NCBI RefSeq assembly: GCF_932294415.1
Contig: NC_065541.1
Location: forward strand, 52,554,290 to 52,618,289
Direction: 5' to 3'
Source of the DNA: Quercus robur
Lineage: Eukaryota > Streptophyta > Magnoliopsida > Fagales > Fagaceae
Length of the DNA: 64,000 nt
Shown piece after piece: positions 45,557-57,643 of the stretch. Both the position numbers and the translations under genes were made by a program. Position 1 is the first letter of the stretch; the number at the start of each line of letters is the position of its first letter. The notes beneath the pieces are model-generated. The model ran no database searches, was not told where the DNA came from, and was given only the letters and a program-made list of their open reading frames with translations.

Positions 45557-45733
45557 ATGGTTTTAAAAACTGGATTGCACCAAGCAGTTGAATCAGGAAC
45601 CAAACACAAAATTCGTATGGTAAAAATCAAGAAAACTAGTAATTTTAGCTGTGAAAACTGCCAATTCAACCAATAAAAAAGAAATCAGACCCATTTTCAA
45701 TTCTTTAATCATTCCAATTTTAAAAACCATGTA
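45557..45733. mobile_element. short element with TGGTTTTAAAA termini
   Basis: It begins TGGTTTTAAAAACTGG and ends CAATTTTAAAAACCATG, an inverted pair resembling the ends of the nested element at 6432-7538. No coding capacity. Flanking duplication not clear. Confidence 0.4.
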
Positions 45734-46108
45734 TTTTATCACAAAGGCTTCTCCATCCCAATTTGTATTACCACACCGATTTTTGTTACCAATTAATATC
45801 GAATTCTTCCCTTCCATTTTGTGTCTAACTTCTCGTAGGTGTAAAAGTGATATCACACCAGCCAATAAATTTTAGGACAAAGACATTTTATTAGCCAATA
45901 AAAGTGGGTTTTTAAAAAAATAAATAAATAAATGAGACTTTACTTTATTAGCATTATTATTGTTATTATAGGTAACCTATTTCCATTTGGGACTTAACCA
46001 TTACCCAAATGGCTTAATAGTTGAGCCACCCCAGCTTATAATAACACTTCAATTTGGAGTAAAACTTTAATGTGTTTATTCAAAGTGTATTTGCCATGGA
46101 TTATGCAA

Positions 46109-46371
46109 GAGAAATATTATCATTACAACATTTTGATAACACTTTTAAAACAAATTATAAGTGGTAAATTGTTACAAGTTATTATTAGTGGGTAAAAAAG
46201 TAATTTCAGTAGTAAATTTAAATTAAAATCAATAACAATTTATCAACTATGATTTGTTGTAATCACATCCTACATGGGTGGGTAGCAATTACAAACAATT
46301 GAATATTGAATAAATTGCTCACATATCAACTATGATTTGTTGTAAAAATATTGTATACGTATCACTTATCA
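46109..46371. mobile_element. MITE related to the copy at 18648-18816
   Basis: It shares GAGAAATATTAT...ACAACATTTT at the left, a TATTATTAGTGGG...AAAGTAATTT centre and GATTTGTTGTAAAAATATTG at the right end. It is longer than the other copy because a GATTTGTTGTAA-containing segment is duplicated around about 90 bp of extra sequence. Confidence 0.5.
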
Positions 46372-48239
46372 TTGCACAATGATACCTAATGTTTATGTGC
46401 TTTATGTGCTGAAAAATAGGACTCACAGCCTTCCAAAAAAAAAAAAAAAAAACCGCTGGAACCCAATACAAAACGACCAAAAAAGTAGGAAACAATAGGG
46501 AATTAAAACCTGTTGCAAACTCGTGAGTCTTGACACTTTAACTAGACATATCACATGTTAACGCTTGACAGTTGACACTTGACACTACATATTTTGCTAA
46601 TAAAATGCATGGCAGATGGTACCAAGGGAGAGGCCACCTACTAGTGAAGTTTATACTTTTAGGGATTTTTTTTTCCTCTCTTTTTCAGGAATATGTTTCC
46701 AATAGAACGTCCTGGTGTGATAAGCTGGATTGAGATCTGGGACTATTATACCATGCAATCACATTTTTCATGGTTAAAATCGAAAGTTAAAAAATTTATT
46801 TTTAATTTCAATTTTTATATCAAAATTTTTTAACTTTTTGAAGATTTTACCTTCTCAACTTTATCTTTCTCATCCAAATCCGCTTTAACTAATGTCACAA
46901 TTCACAAATCTCGCTTTTATTTCAAGAATGATAGAGGATTTTTCTAGTATTCCACACATACACACATACAAAAAGCTCCTTCATCAAACATCAATAAGAT
47001 CAAAGTTAGAAGATCTCTCTCTTGAAACAGAATAAAATTTCTTTGAAGATTAAAATGTGCATTACATTAAGAACAAATGCTTCCTTAATGTGAATGGTTC
47101 ATTGTGTATTTCTTTTCTAGAAGTTTTACCAACTTTGAATGACACTAACGCGTGAAAAGCACAAAAGTTTTGTAAATGAGAGGACCAAGACAATCTAAGA
47201 AAAGAGTCATCTCATCTGGCCATATAGCTTTACACGGTAAACACACATGCACTTTGGAAAAAATCGAATGAATGTGAAGTGAACCCCGCTGAAAAAAGGT
47301 TTACCGTGTGCACTTAATTTGTTCCTTGATGCTTTCTAATCTATGACTACACAGCACGGTTTAATTTGACAAGAGGGAACTTTTATGTGGAGGATGTCTT
47401 TGCTTTTCTAGTTTCATTAGTGGTCAGCATATGCTCCTTTTTTTTTTTATAATCAATTTTTTGGTGAATTATTGATTTAATATTCCAAATAAGTTCAGAA
47501 TATGCTTCTTCCATTTAAGATTTTGTGGCTAAAATTGATTAGCCACACACTCACACCTACTACGAATATATAGGATTTGGTAGTCACTTACTCTGGTAGC
47601 CACTGGCCACAACATTAATTCATTATATATGTATTCTTTACATGAATCAAATTAAGAAGGAAATTAGAATTATAGAACATTAGGATGAAAAAGGAGGAGA
47701 ATAGTTTGTCAAAGGAAAAATTCGAGAAAGCTTTTGAGTGAGGCCCAGGTCAAAATTGGCCTGCGGAAGTCCATTTTTAACGAGTATAAATAAATAATAT
47801 AATGTTGACTGATGCTAACTCAATCAAATGGGATCACTAACTCAATTGATCTCAAACAGAAATAATAAAAGGTGGAATATGATTCCATTCCATTCGAGTG
47901 AAATGGAGGGAGTCTAAGCCCCGCTCTGTCAGGAACAAAATCCTTGAGCCCAATTTCCTGCCGCAGTTTACCTTCCCCTAGTTTCACCTAGTTTTGTGCT
48001 CAACTGAAAAAACATGTGCAGGAAGATTGGAGATGAGAAGGGGCCAATATTACAACAAAAATGAACCCATGCAGCAAGTAGCATGCTTGATAACAACAGA
48101 AAAGTTACAAGTAAAAGAACAAGAAACACCTCTTTCACGTAAGATTGAGTTTTATCATTTTATGTGCAAGACCTATAGATGAAACCTAACTTGAAGCGAG
48201 AATTAGGTATGATATATTGGGTGTATTAAACAATGGGTT
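46372..48239. other. intergenic AT-rich DNA, no gene seen
   Basis: No conserved coding sequence, RNA gene or paired termini were found. The short frame at 47994-48182 has no recognisable features. Confidence 0.5.
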
Positions 48240-48660
48240 ATATTAACAGGTGCCCTTAGGACAATTGTTAATAAATTATTTTGAGAAAGTTTTTAGGGAA
48301 ATGTTAACTAGCATCTTAAGGATGATTTATTATGAGGTGCACCTAATAAAAGGCTGGTATAAATTGATGAAAAGACTGAAGATATTACTGAAGTGACAAG
48401 TGAAACTCAAAAAGTTAGCTTCATTCTACAACCTATAAAACTGGATAAAAATCCGATATAAAGCAAAATAATTTAACATAAAGTTATTTCTTAACGGCTC
48501 CAAGTTTTTATACCACTTTTATGGGAAATTGAAAAAGTTGAAAAACATTAATTACTTTTTTTTATTTATTCCATAAAAACTTTTCTTAAAATGGTTCTCT
48601 AACAAATACTCTTAGGGCATTCGTTAACATTTCCCTTTAAATAATTTCACATTTAGTCTT
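48240..48660. mobile_element. possible MITE with inverted GGGAAATGTTAAC ends
   Basis: GGGAAATGTTAAC with AGTTTTTA context at about 48250-48320 reappears inverted at 48585-48650 (TAAAAACTTTTCTT ... GTTAACATTTCCC). The left side seems to carry two overlapping copies of the terminal sequence. Ends and family unresolved. Confidence 0.4.
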
Positions 48661-48879
48661 TTATAGTTTTACCTCGTGTTATATTGTTGGTTCTCTGATA
48701 CATTTATGTGTAAATGGATACTTAAAATCTAGCTTAATAATTTGATTTTTTTTTACTTTTTAAATTCTCACTTTTTCTACATATAATAGTATTTCTATTT
48801 GTCTTATTTTTTTTAAGCAAAATAAACCAATAAAATTAAGTTATCCCAAGATTCCCAACCATATGGTATGGGAGAAGAG

Positions 48880-49135
48880 CGAGTGACTAGGAGTAGTACA
48901 AAAATTAAGGTGGTTGAAAAATAAATTAGGTCAATTACTATTGTTTTTCAACTATTGCTATCCTCATTATTTCAAATATCAAAATTTTAAAGCCATAACA
49001 TATACAATATTGAAACAAAGAAAAAATACAATATCAATACCACAACTTGCAAGACTAACTCAAATGTTTTCAAGGAAAGCAAGTAAGATAGTCAATATCT
49101 TATTTTCGTTGTCGATAAAATACAATATGATACGG
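48880..49135. repeat. direct repeat copy A
   Basis: About 250 bp that recur in the same orientation at 49790-50055, for example CAATACCACAACTTGCAAGA and the later GGAAAGCAAG and GTCAATATCTTATTTTC. Identity is roughly 80 percent by eye. Copy A is itself bracketed by two near-identical stretches (GAGCGAGTGACTAGGAGTA at about 48878 and GAGCAAGTAACTAGGAGTA at about 49137). Confidence 0.75.
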
Positions 49136-49789
49136 GTGAGCAAGTAACTAGGAGTACTACTAAGTATGGTTGTACATCAGCCAGTGCAGCCGGTGATGGG
49201 AGGAGTTTTTGGGCCACAGCAGTGTCGTTGGAATTCCTAAAAAGATAACCATCGCCGCATCATTAGCTCAGTCTTCCAACTAGATCGATGGCGATTTCAA
49301 TCGATAGGTTGTCGAAGCTCCAATTGGTTTTCAAAAAGAAGGAAAAAACACAACTAGAGAAAAAGAAAGAGTAGACCTGGAAGTCTAAAACCAAATATTA
49401 TATTCAAAAACCAATCAGATTTGAGATCTCAATGAAAGAGAAACCAAATCTTGATCTCAAAAACCCAAACCATTATATTAATGACACACCTTGATACATT
49501 CAAGATGGCGGCAACCAGAGTTTATGGAGGCTAGAGACTGGAGCTAGAGGAATGAAACCAAATCTATGGTATGGGCTAAGAGATTTGTTGGGAACGATGG
49601 ATCAGACAAGGAAAAATCTAAAACTATAGACGTGGTGCTGGCTCAAATGGTGGTGCAGTGTGGTTGTCAGAACTCTGAAATGGTTATTGGTTATAGGCCA
49701 ATGATCAAAATGACATGACAATATTGATCGCTGGACCATGTGTCGTCAGCATGTTTCAGGTTTCATTGGAGCAGATTGGTTGATGAACA
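49136..49789. other. spacer between the two direct repeat copies
   Basis: A GC-richer 0.65-kb stretch with words such as GGTGATGG, AGCTAGAGG and TCGATGGCGATTTC. It may be part of a decayed transposon, but no termini or protein were recognised. Confidence 0.4.
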
Positions 49790-50055
49790 ACTCTAGTACA
49801 AAGACTCAGGTGGTTGAAATAATTAATTAAGTCAATTATTATTATTTTCCAACTAATGCTATACTAATCATTTCACCAATCAAAATTTTAAGCCATAACA
49901 TTTTTTTGAATGACATTAACAACATTAAAGTAAGAATAAATACAATACTAATACCACAACTTGCAAGACCATCTGAAATGTTTTCTTTAAGGAAAGCAAG
50001 CAAAACAGTCAACATCTTATTTTCATTATGGATAAAATTGTATGATGGTAACCCA
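49790..50055. repeat. direct repeat copy B
   Basis: The second copy of the repeat at 48880-49135, with small insertions. It lies about 160 bp from the 3' end of the complex I subunit gene (50214) and may overlap its 3' UTR. Confidence 0.75.
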
Positions 50056-50213
50056 CACTGAGTTCTAAATCCAAATCTTATAAACATTACAAAAAGCAAG
50101 TCTTAAAAGACCGCCATATTGTCTGGCAATCAACAGATACAAGGAGTGCTACGCCAACCAGCAAGAATTAGATACCCAACCTCCACTACACTTCACTTGA
50201 TTCCAGGACAGCT

Positions 50214-53200
50214 TTAGTAGTCTTTATTGCCAAAGTTCTTGCACCAGATCTGTGAAGGAATTGGACGAACAGGATGATGTGGCCGTTGCTGCAAGAAAAT
50301 AAAGTCCTCTTAGCTATATTCATCATGGTCATCACAAGCACGATGAAAAAACACATGAAATGGGGGAAAAGAGGTTTCAAATAGTTGAACTAGTCCTCTC
50401 CATCAGTTTATACAAAGTGGTTAACATATAGTATAGGGTTGCTTTCAATCAATTCCAAGAAAAAGACATCCAACTCCTATTAGAAAGAATCCTTAGAACA
50501 AATATTCATCAATACTACAGAGAGAGGTCACCAGAAATTAAATATCACCAGTCTTTCTTTTATTCAAATGCAAATATGGACACTTTCTAGACTAGAAATG
50601 CAAAACAACACATAAGCTTTAGTCCCAAAAATTTTTGCGGTTGGCTATGGATTCTCAACATATTAGTCAGGGTTTTCTTTCCACCATTCTATCCAATCCA
50701 AAGTCACACTCTTTGATACTTTCTTAATTGACATGCCATTGTTTACTACTTCTACTAACATTATTTTGGTCTTGCTCTAACCTTTTTTCATTCCCTCAAC
50801 TTGAATCAATTCACTCATTCCCACGACCGCATTAATTGTTCTCCTTTGAACACGATTAAACTTTCTTAAACAAATCTCCCTCATCTTTTGATCAATAGGG
50901 CTGCCCCTACCTTTTGAGCAAAATTCCTCATTTTGGATCCTATCTTTTTGTATATTTCCATGTATCAATTTTAACATTCTCATTTCAGCTACACTCATTT
51001 TATGAATATGTTACTTCTTAACATCCCAACATTCAATACTACAGAAGTGAGTGTTTGAAGATTCAGAATGACGTTTGATGGATCTGAAGCTGATCCTTTT
51101 ACACAGCGTGTTTGATTGGATGGCAGTGTTTCTAGGCCATGGTTCTTCTATTTTTATTTTTTATTTTTTATAAAATTTATAGATGGTTGAACTTTGCTTG
51201 AGTTTGACCTTCTTAGTGTGAGTTTGGATAGTGTTTTTCCCCTGGCGTTTATTTGCATTTCATTTCTGTGGGTCCCATGCTGTTCACAGAACCCGCAAGT
51301 ACGGAATTCAGCAAATATAACTTTAAAATTGGGTCCCACAGCACTATTCACACATTTAAAAATTATTTTGCTACAGTATTTTCAGTTTTTAGCAATAAAC
51401 AATATCCAAACAGACCCTTAGTATGCTACTTATATACCGGGAGGGTTTAGAATATTTTAATAAAACTTTTATTACTTATCAAAGAAATGTATTCTACGAT
51501 CACACAATTCTTTTAATCCACTTCTCCACTCAACAATCCTATGATTCACATCATGTTCAATCTCTGCATCTTTATGAATTATTGATCCAAGTATGATAAA
51601 TTTAAAAAATGAAATAAACGTTAGTGACAAATAAAAACAAAAGATCTAAAACCCAATTACTTTAAAAACAATTTATGTGCCAGAGAAAGGAGGGGCGAAA
51701 GGGGAAGCAGGGGGGGCGGTGTTGTTGGCTAATTTGGGCACACACTAAGAGATCCAACCTCAATTTTTTTTTCTTCACCCTCAGCCCCCGACTATCTCTA
51801 TATTAAAGAACTTTTCTTTTTCTTTTTCTTTTTGTTGCTGAATCTATATTAAAGCACTTAAAACTAGGGAATAAGGCTTAGTTATGCTGTGTTCTTATAT
51901 ATGTATCTAAGTAGAACAGAGTAGACCTTATCAAGGCCATTGAAGCCCTATATAATAACGTGAACATAAAAGAAATTCTTTAGTCGTTCATTGCAAATGT
52001 AATGGCACATCTAACGCAGTAACATCTGCACTCCCAAGATGTTGCAAACTCAAAACAAACCTAACTAAGATCAAGTAAACACCACCGACCAACGTTAATG
52101 TTTTCTTGATTTCAATCCAAGTGACACAACTTAAATCAGAGAAGACATATGGGACTATACTATAGCATTTTTATCAAGTGCTCTCATATCTTAGTTGTCA
52201 TGAGCAATAAAATTACATTTAAACCCAAATGCAACTATGCTATTGTAAAAAATCCATGTCACTATCTACCATGACCACAACCCAACGATATACAGAAAAT
52301 CCAATCCATTAAAGATGGCGCCACATCCTTTCCCAAGATTTGAAATTTCCAAGTGGCACGTGTCAATTAACATGACTATCAAGGGATAACTTATAAACAC
52401 AGATAAAAAAACTATCTTGCCTGGAGTTTGAAACTGCAACACTGCAATATGAATAAAGTTCAACCAATTCCAAATGGCAAATAAAAGCAAATGTGGATTC
52501 AAAACGCCCAACTTTTTGGAGATGTATTCAACTAACCACAGTACATAATAGGACATACAAAAAGTTAAAGGTATGTGCACACATACACACACTCACAAAC
52601 ATTATTAGAACGAGGAATGTCTACAGTATGGTAATAAGAGAGAGGATCTCTATGCATCCATATCCTCATAGCCTCTGCTAAAAGGAACATTTCTATTTTT
52701 TTTTTTTTTTTTTGATAGGAAGACTTGACTTTTATTCATCATTTGAAAAGGGAGAAGCATCATGATTACATGCAAGTCCTACGTGACTAGGACACTCCTC
52801 TAGCCATGCAACGTAATTATCTATATTAGCTGCATATTGGGCCAACAAGTGGGCCGGCACATTTGCCTGCCTTTTTGTATGAGAAAAAACAATGTTTCTG
52901 AAAGCTTGTGCAAGGTGGATAGTTCCAGCAACAACGTTTTGCACCGAAGACGCCGTCTCGCCTTGTCCTTGAAGCGCGTTGCAGATGCACTTAGAGTCTC
53001 CCTCCACCGTTACATCCCTTACCCCGACATCCAAAGCGAACTGAACCCCAACCTCCATTGCCTTAGCCTCTATCTCCAGTGCCCCTAAAGGAAGAGCAAG
53101 CTTCTGGCTGAGTGCGGCAATCACCATACCCGCCGAGTCACGGATTATCACTCCAATACCCACTTGCTTCCTTTTGGAAAATACTGCTCCATCAACATTT

Positions 53201-56200
53201 ACTTTGTAGTGACCCGGTAGTGGAGGACTCCATTTTATCTCATTTGGAGACTGTCTTGTAGGATCCAAAGGTCATTTGTTTACTTCCTGAAATTCATTCA
53301 ACACCCTTAAAGAGCTCCTAACAATGGCTTTTCCTTCTCTGCGCTTACCACCATGTCTGGCATTATTTCTATCCTTCCATATTCCCCAACATATTGCAAT
53401 GGCCCGTTCCACCAAACCCGGGTATGATTCCGTCCACCTTTGTAATTGCCACATCACATCCATAAACGTCCACTTTGGACTAATTTCAAACGGAAAGACC
53501 AACTTGCTTGTGGACCATATCTCTCTGGCTTTGTCACAGAGCCAAAAAAGGTGGCAAGTCGATTCAGACTCCTTTCCACATGAGTCACAGATGCAGTCCG
53601 TAGTGATCTTTCTCTTCCTTAGGTTCTCTTTTGTGGCTAGAATGTTCTTGCAAGCTCTCCAGGCGTAAGTCAACAATTTACTTGAGTGCATGAAATTGCC
53701 TAGTTAAGAGTAACAAGTTCCCGTGTTTCAAGCGTATATAATACAAACAACAGACAGAATGAAGGTAGGTCTTGATTACAAACATCTAGCTAAAAGTATT
53801 CAGCATACCAAATTCAACTGGCTCAAGTGACACTTGCTTCTCCGGTCTAGTGGGTTAGATCAGCCTTCGATGTCTAGGATAGACAGAGCTCTGGTATCTC
53901 ATGATTGGGAAGACCACTACCCAAATGTGATCCAACGGGTTTTACCTCGCCCGGTTTCAAATCACTTTCCTATTCTAGTGGAGGCAGGGGGGATAACAAA
54001 GGGGAAGAGTCCTTTTAGGTTTGAGAATATGTGGTTAAAGACGGCTGGATTTACAGATAGGGTTCATTCTTGGTGGAATCGATATTCTCTCTCAAGTACT
54101 CCTAGTTATGTGCTTGCCAAGAAGTTGAAGGCTCTGAAAGGAGACATTATTCAGTGGAACCGTAGTGAGTTTGGAAATGTAGGTCGTCGTAAGAAAGAAT
54201 TATTGGAGGCCTTGAAATTATTAGATGCTAAGGATGGAGAGTTTGGCCTTTCTGAAGTGGAGATGAGTTAGAGGGTTGTGGTGAGATCTCAAATAGAGAA
54301 CCTTCTTTCTTTGAAAGAAATCTCATGGAGACAGAAGTCGAGGATGCTTTGCATTAAGGAAGGAGATAACAATACCAAGTTCTTCCACAAGGTAGCTAAT
54401 TCTTGAAGAAGGTATAATCATCTCAGTATGTTGGAGGTGAATGGGGTTATTTATGAGGAAGGCTCAGAGGTGGTAGACCAAGTAGTACAGTTTTATAAAA
54501 AATTGTATACGGAGACAGAGGAGTGGAGGCCTTTTGTGGAAGGCCTGCTGGAGTTTGATCAGATTGAGGGGTTGGAGAGGGAATGGCTTGAACGGAGGTT
54601 TGAAAAGGAGGAGATTCTTCAAGTTGTCAAAGAGCTAGAAGGAGATAGAGCCCCAGGTCCCAACGGTTTCTCTATGGCCTTCTACCACCATTGTTGGAGA
54701 GTTGTGGAAAGTTATGTTTTAGCTATGTTTGAAGAGTTTTTTCAACATAGTAAGTTTGAAAAATCTCTTAATGCAACTTTCATAGCTTTAATCCCCAAGA
54801 AGAATGCTGCCTCCAATATCTGAGACTTTAGACCTATTAGCTTGGTGGGAAGTGTTTATAAGATTTTGGCTAAGGTTTTGGCAAATCGCTTGAAAGAGGT
54901 TTTGGATCAGCTGATATCTGAGTCTCAAAATAGTTTTGTGGGCGGTAGACAGATACTTGATTCAGTTCTTATTGCTAATGAGTGTGTTGATAATCGGGTG
55001 AAGAGTAAGATTCCGGGAATTATTTGTAAGCTGGATATTGAGAAAGCTATGATCATGTGAATTGGGAGGCTCTTCTAGATTTGTTAATGAGAATGGGATT
55101 TGGGGTGAAGTGGTGTAGGTGGATCCGTACTTGTATATCTACAGTTCAGTTCTCTGTCTTGGTTAATGGGTCTCCAGCTGACTTTTTTGGAAGCTTACGG
55201 GATTGAGACAAGGGGACCCGCTATCTGCTATGTTGTTTTTGGTTATGATAGAGGTTTTCAATAGGATGATGAAAAGAGTTGAAGGTGCTGGTTTAATTCA
55301 TGGTTTTAGGGCTGATGGTAGGCAGGGTGGAAGGGAATGTGTATCACATCTTTTGTTTGCAGATAATACGATTCTGTTTTATGATGCAAATGTGGAGCAG
55401 ATTCTACATGTTAGGATGCTACTACTTTGTTTCCAAGCTGTGACAGGATTAAAGGTTAATGGTCTAAAGAGTGAGATGGTTCCCATTGGGGAGGTTCATA
55501 ATGTCCATGTCTTGGCAGAGATTTTGGGTTGTAAGATTGGGTCTTTGCCTATGACCTATCTTGGCATGCCTTTGGGGGCTTCCTACAAGTCCCCTACTAT
55601 TTGGAATCCTATCTTAGAGAAAATAGAGCGTAAGTTGGCTGGGTGGAAGAAGCTATATTTGTCAAAAGGTGGACGATTGATGTTGCTCAAGAGTACGTTA
55701 CCTAGCCTTCCAACTTACTTTTTATCTCTTTTTACTATCCCTACACATGTGGCCAATAAAATTGATAAGTTGCAAAAGGATTTTTTGTGGGGGGATTCCA
55801 AGATGCATTTGGTGGGGAGGGATAAGGTGTGTGCACCAGTGGAGAATGGGTGGGTTAGGAGTAAGGAAATTAACTACTTTTAATAAAGCCTTACTAGGGA
55901 AATGGTTATGGTGGTTTGGGGTTGAGGAGACAAGGCTTTGGAGAAGGGTTATAGCTTTGAAGTTTGGGGAAGAGTGGGGGGGATGGACATCCAAGCTAGG
56001 TAGAGGCGTACATGGGTGTGGTTTGTGGAGAAGTATCCGGATGGGTTGGGAGGTTTTCAACAAAAATATTCAGTTTGAGGTAAGGGTGGGGGATAGAGTG
56101 AAGTTTGGGACAGATAGGTGGTGTGGGGATTCACCATTCCATCTGACCTTTCCGACTGTATTTGGGATCGCTTCCAATAAAGTAGCCTCTGTGGCTTCTT

Positions 56201-57643
56201 GTCTGGAACGGTTGGGGATAGAGGAACGAAGAAGCTGGGATGTCCGCTTCATTCAAAGACCAAATGATTGGGAGATGGGTGTTGTGAATGATTTTCTTCG
56301 TACTTTGGGTTCTAATTTACCTCCAACTGAGAATGGAGACCGTATGTGATGGAAGTTAATGAAGAATGAGGATTTTGAAATCAGCTCATTTTATAATAAA
56401 CTATGAGGTCCCTTGCCTATTATCTTTCCTTGGAAAGGTATTTGGAAGGTTAAGGCTCCTCAGCGTGTTTCTTTCTTTGTTTGGACCGCCATATGGGACA
56501 AGATTCTTACAGGTGACAATCTGCGAGGTAGAGGGTTTGATTTTGTTGACCAGTATATTATGTGTCGTTGTAATAGGGAGACGGTGGATCATTTGTTACT
56601 TCATTGTGGAAAGGCTTATCGACTATAGAGCCTAGTTTTTAGATCTTTTGGGATTTCATGGGTTTTGCCAAGATCAGTCGCAGATACTCTTTTTGGTTGG
56701 TGGAATTGTTGGAAAAGCATTTGTCTAGCATTTGGAATTTAGCTCCGTTGTGCTTAATGTGGTGTATTTGGAGGGAGTGAAATTGGCGGACGTTTGAGGA
56801 CATGGAAAGCACTGATGACCAGCTGCTCGCTTCTTTCAGTGGCTCCCTTTTCGATTGGTCTAGGGCTTAGGGACTCACCTCTAGTGATTCTCTCCCCATG
56901 TTTCTTAGTTCTCTCATTTGTAATTAGTTTTCTCTTTGTTTTTCTTTTCTCTTTTTGTAATCTTTGATATGCCTTATGCCGTTATGCATGAGGTAGTTTT
57001 TTGAATATACATCTTTATTACTTATCAAAAGTAGTATCTTTGCTGGGAAAATTTGCGGTTTCAATGTCACCTAGTGAAGAATTGTTTACCACAGCCTCAA
57101 GAAGCCTAAATGCCTAATCTCAAACCTTCACAAGTTCCACTCTCATAGAAACATACTACTTTTGAAATTATCGAAACCACAAAAAAACACTTATTACCTA
57201 GATCCTTAAATAGCCGTTTGCCCATTGTTTCAACCAAATATTGCAGGCCTAAATTGTAAATAATCTAACATCCAAAATTCCAAAAATTTCCAAATTTCTT
57301 ATATTTCTCAGCAACCAAAAAGGAAACTAAAACGTTGACCAGAAAAACATAGCTCAAGAATTCTAAAAAACTCAAAAAGTCCACTTTGATTCACATTTCC
57401 CGCACATTTTTCTCAGCAACCAAACAGAAATTTAACATTAAGAGAGAGAGAGAGAGAGAGGACCTCGAGCTCGGCAGACTTCATGGCGATGGGGATGCAG
57501 ATGAGGAAGACGCCGGCCATGGCGATAGCGGTGTTGCGGCGCCAGTGCTTGGGCCTGCAGTATGGGCCACCGGACATGCTCCAGACCTTGGTACGAAAGT
57601 CTCCATGGGCCTCCCCATGTCCGTGATCTGCTCCACCTCCCAT
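50214..57643 (-). CDS. plant mitochondrial complex I small subunit (At4g00585-like)
   Basis: Two exons on the minus strand, 57643-57464 and 50288-50214, join in phase 0 into 84 residues. The start is [16 protein letters not shown], then [20 protein letters not shown], one membrane helix (about residues 38-55, [20 protein letters not shown]), and the end [20 protein letters not shown]. It resembles from memory a small, plant-type subunit of NADH:ubiquinone oxidoreductase known from Arabidopsis complex I preparations, in the inner mitochondrial membrane. Its exact role is unknown. The intron of 7.17 kb starts GTCCTC and runs straight into a CT microsatellite; its acceptor is TTGCAG. An RTE fragment, a MITE and two L1 copies fill the intron. 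Exon 2 supplies only 24 residues, so the join rests on phase plus family recall. Confidence 0.82.
50690..51600 (-). pseudogene. RTE-type LINE fragment (3' end of the reverse transcriptase ORF), interrupted by a MITE
   Basis: On the minus strand, 51600-51460 reads [20 protein letters not shown] then [17 protein letters not shown]. After the inserted block, about 51045-50780 reads SIECWDVKK, one in-frame stop in place of the usual Gln, then [19 protein letters not shown] and [16 protein letters not shown]. This pattern (YLGS...DVNHRI...WR...CDRRIP and ECW..K.QHV.KM.VAEMRMLRWM.G) is characteristic of plant RTE LINEs. The fragment lacks the catalytic part of the enzyme. It lies in the complex I gene intron in the gene's own orientation. 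Confidence 0.75.
51216..51417. mobile_element. Tourist-like (PIF) MITE, 202 bp
   Basis: The left end GTGTGAGTTTGGATAGTGTT and the inverse of the right end (GGGTCTGTTTGGATATTGTT) form the TIRs, flanked by an exact TTA duplication (51213-51215 and 51418-51420). The interior holds a GGGTCCCA/TGGGTCCC pair. It is nested inside the block that splits the RTE LINE fragment. Confidence 0.82.
51602..52690. other. complex I gene intron, unannotated part
   Basis: No coding sequence or transposon termini recognised. The frames at 52266-52592 and 52493-52681 show no domain. Confidence 0.45.
52698..53702 (-). pseudogene. 5'-truncated L1-type LINE: zinc-knuckle and RNase H end
   Basis: Minus strand. 53691-53272 encodes the zf-RVT region ([20 protein letters not shown], then [20 protein letters not shown]). 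After one in-frame stop (about 53272), 53268-52732 encodes an RNase H domain ([48 protein letters not shown]) of the type fused to plant L1 reverse transcriptases. The copy ends in a poly-A tail, seen as a T run at 52698-52715. The reverse transcriptase and endonuclease are missing, as expected for a 5'-truncated insertion. It lies in the complex I gene intron in sense orientation. Confidence 0.85.
53834..57027 (+). pseudogene. 5'-truncated L1-type LINE: endonuclease tail, reverse transcriptase, zf-RVT
   Basis: Plus strand, antisense to the host gene. 53834-54271 is the C-terminal part of the endonuclease ([20 protein letters not shown]). The reverse transcriptase runs from about 54600 ([14 protein letters not shown]) through [36 protein letters not shown] and HLLFADN. 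The zf-RVT part is at about 56420-56630 ([20 protein letters not shown]). In-frame stops occur near 54269, 54402 and 54821. Single-base frameshifts near 55045, 55195 and 55846 break it further, and the FADD active site reads FADN. The 3' end has the LINE-like TTATTACTTATCAAAA at about 57012-57027. It cannot be active. Confidence 0.88.

Noticed and set aside
55722-56063. Minus-strand frames opposite the L1 reverse transcriptase
   Set aside because: Shadows of the plus-strand LINE coding sequence with no recognisable domain.
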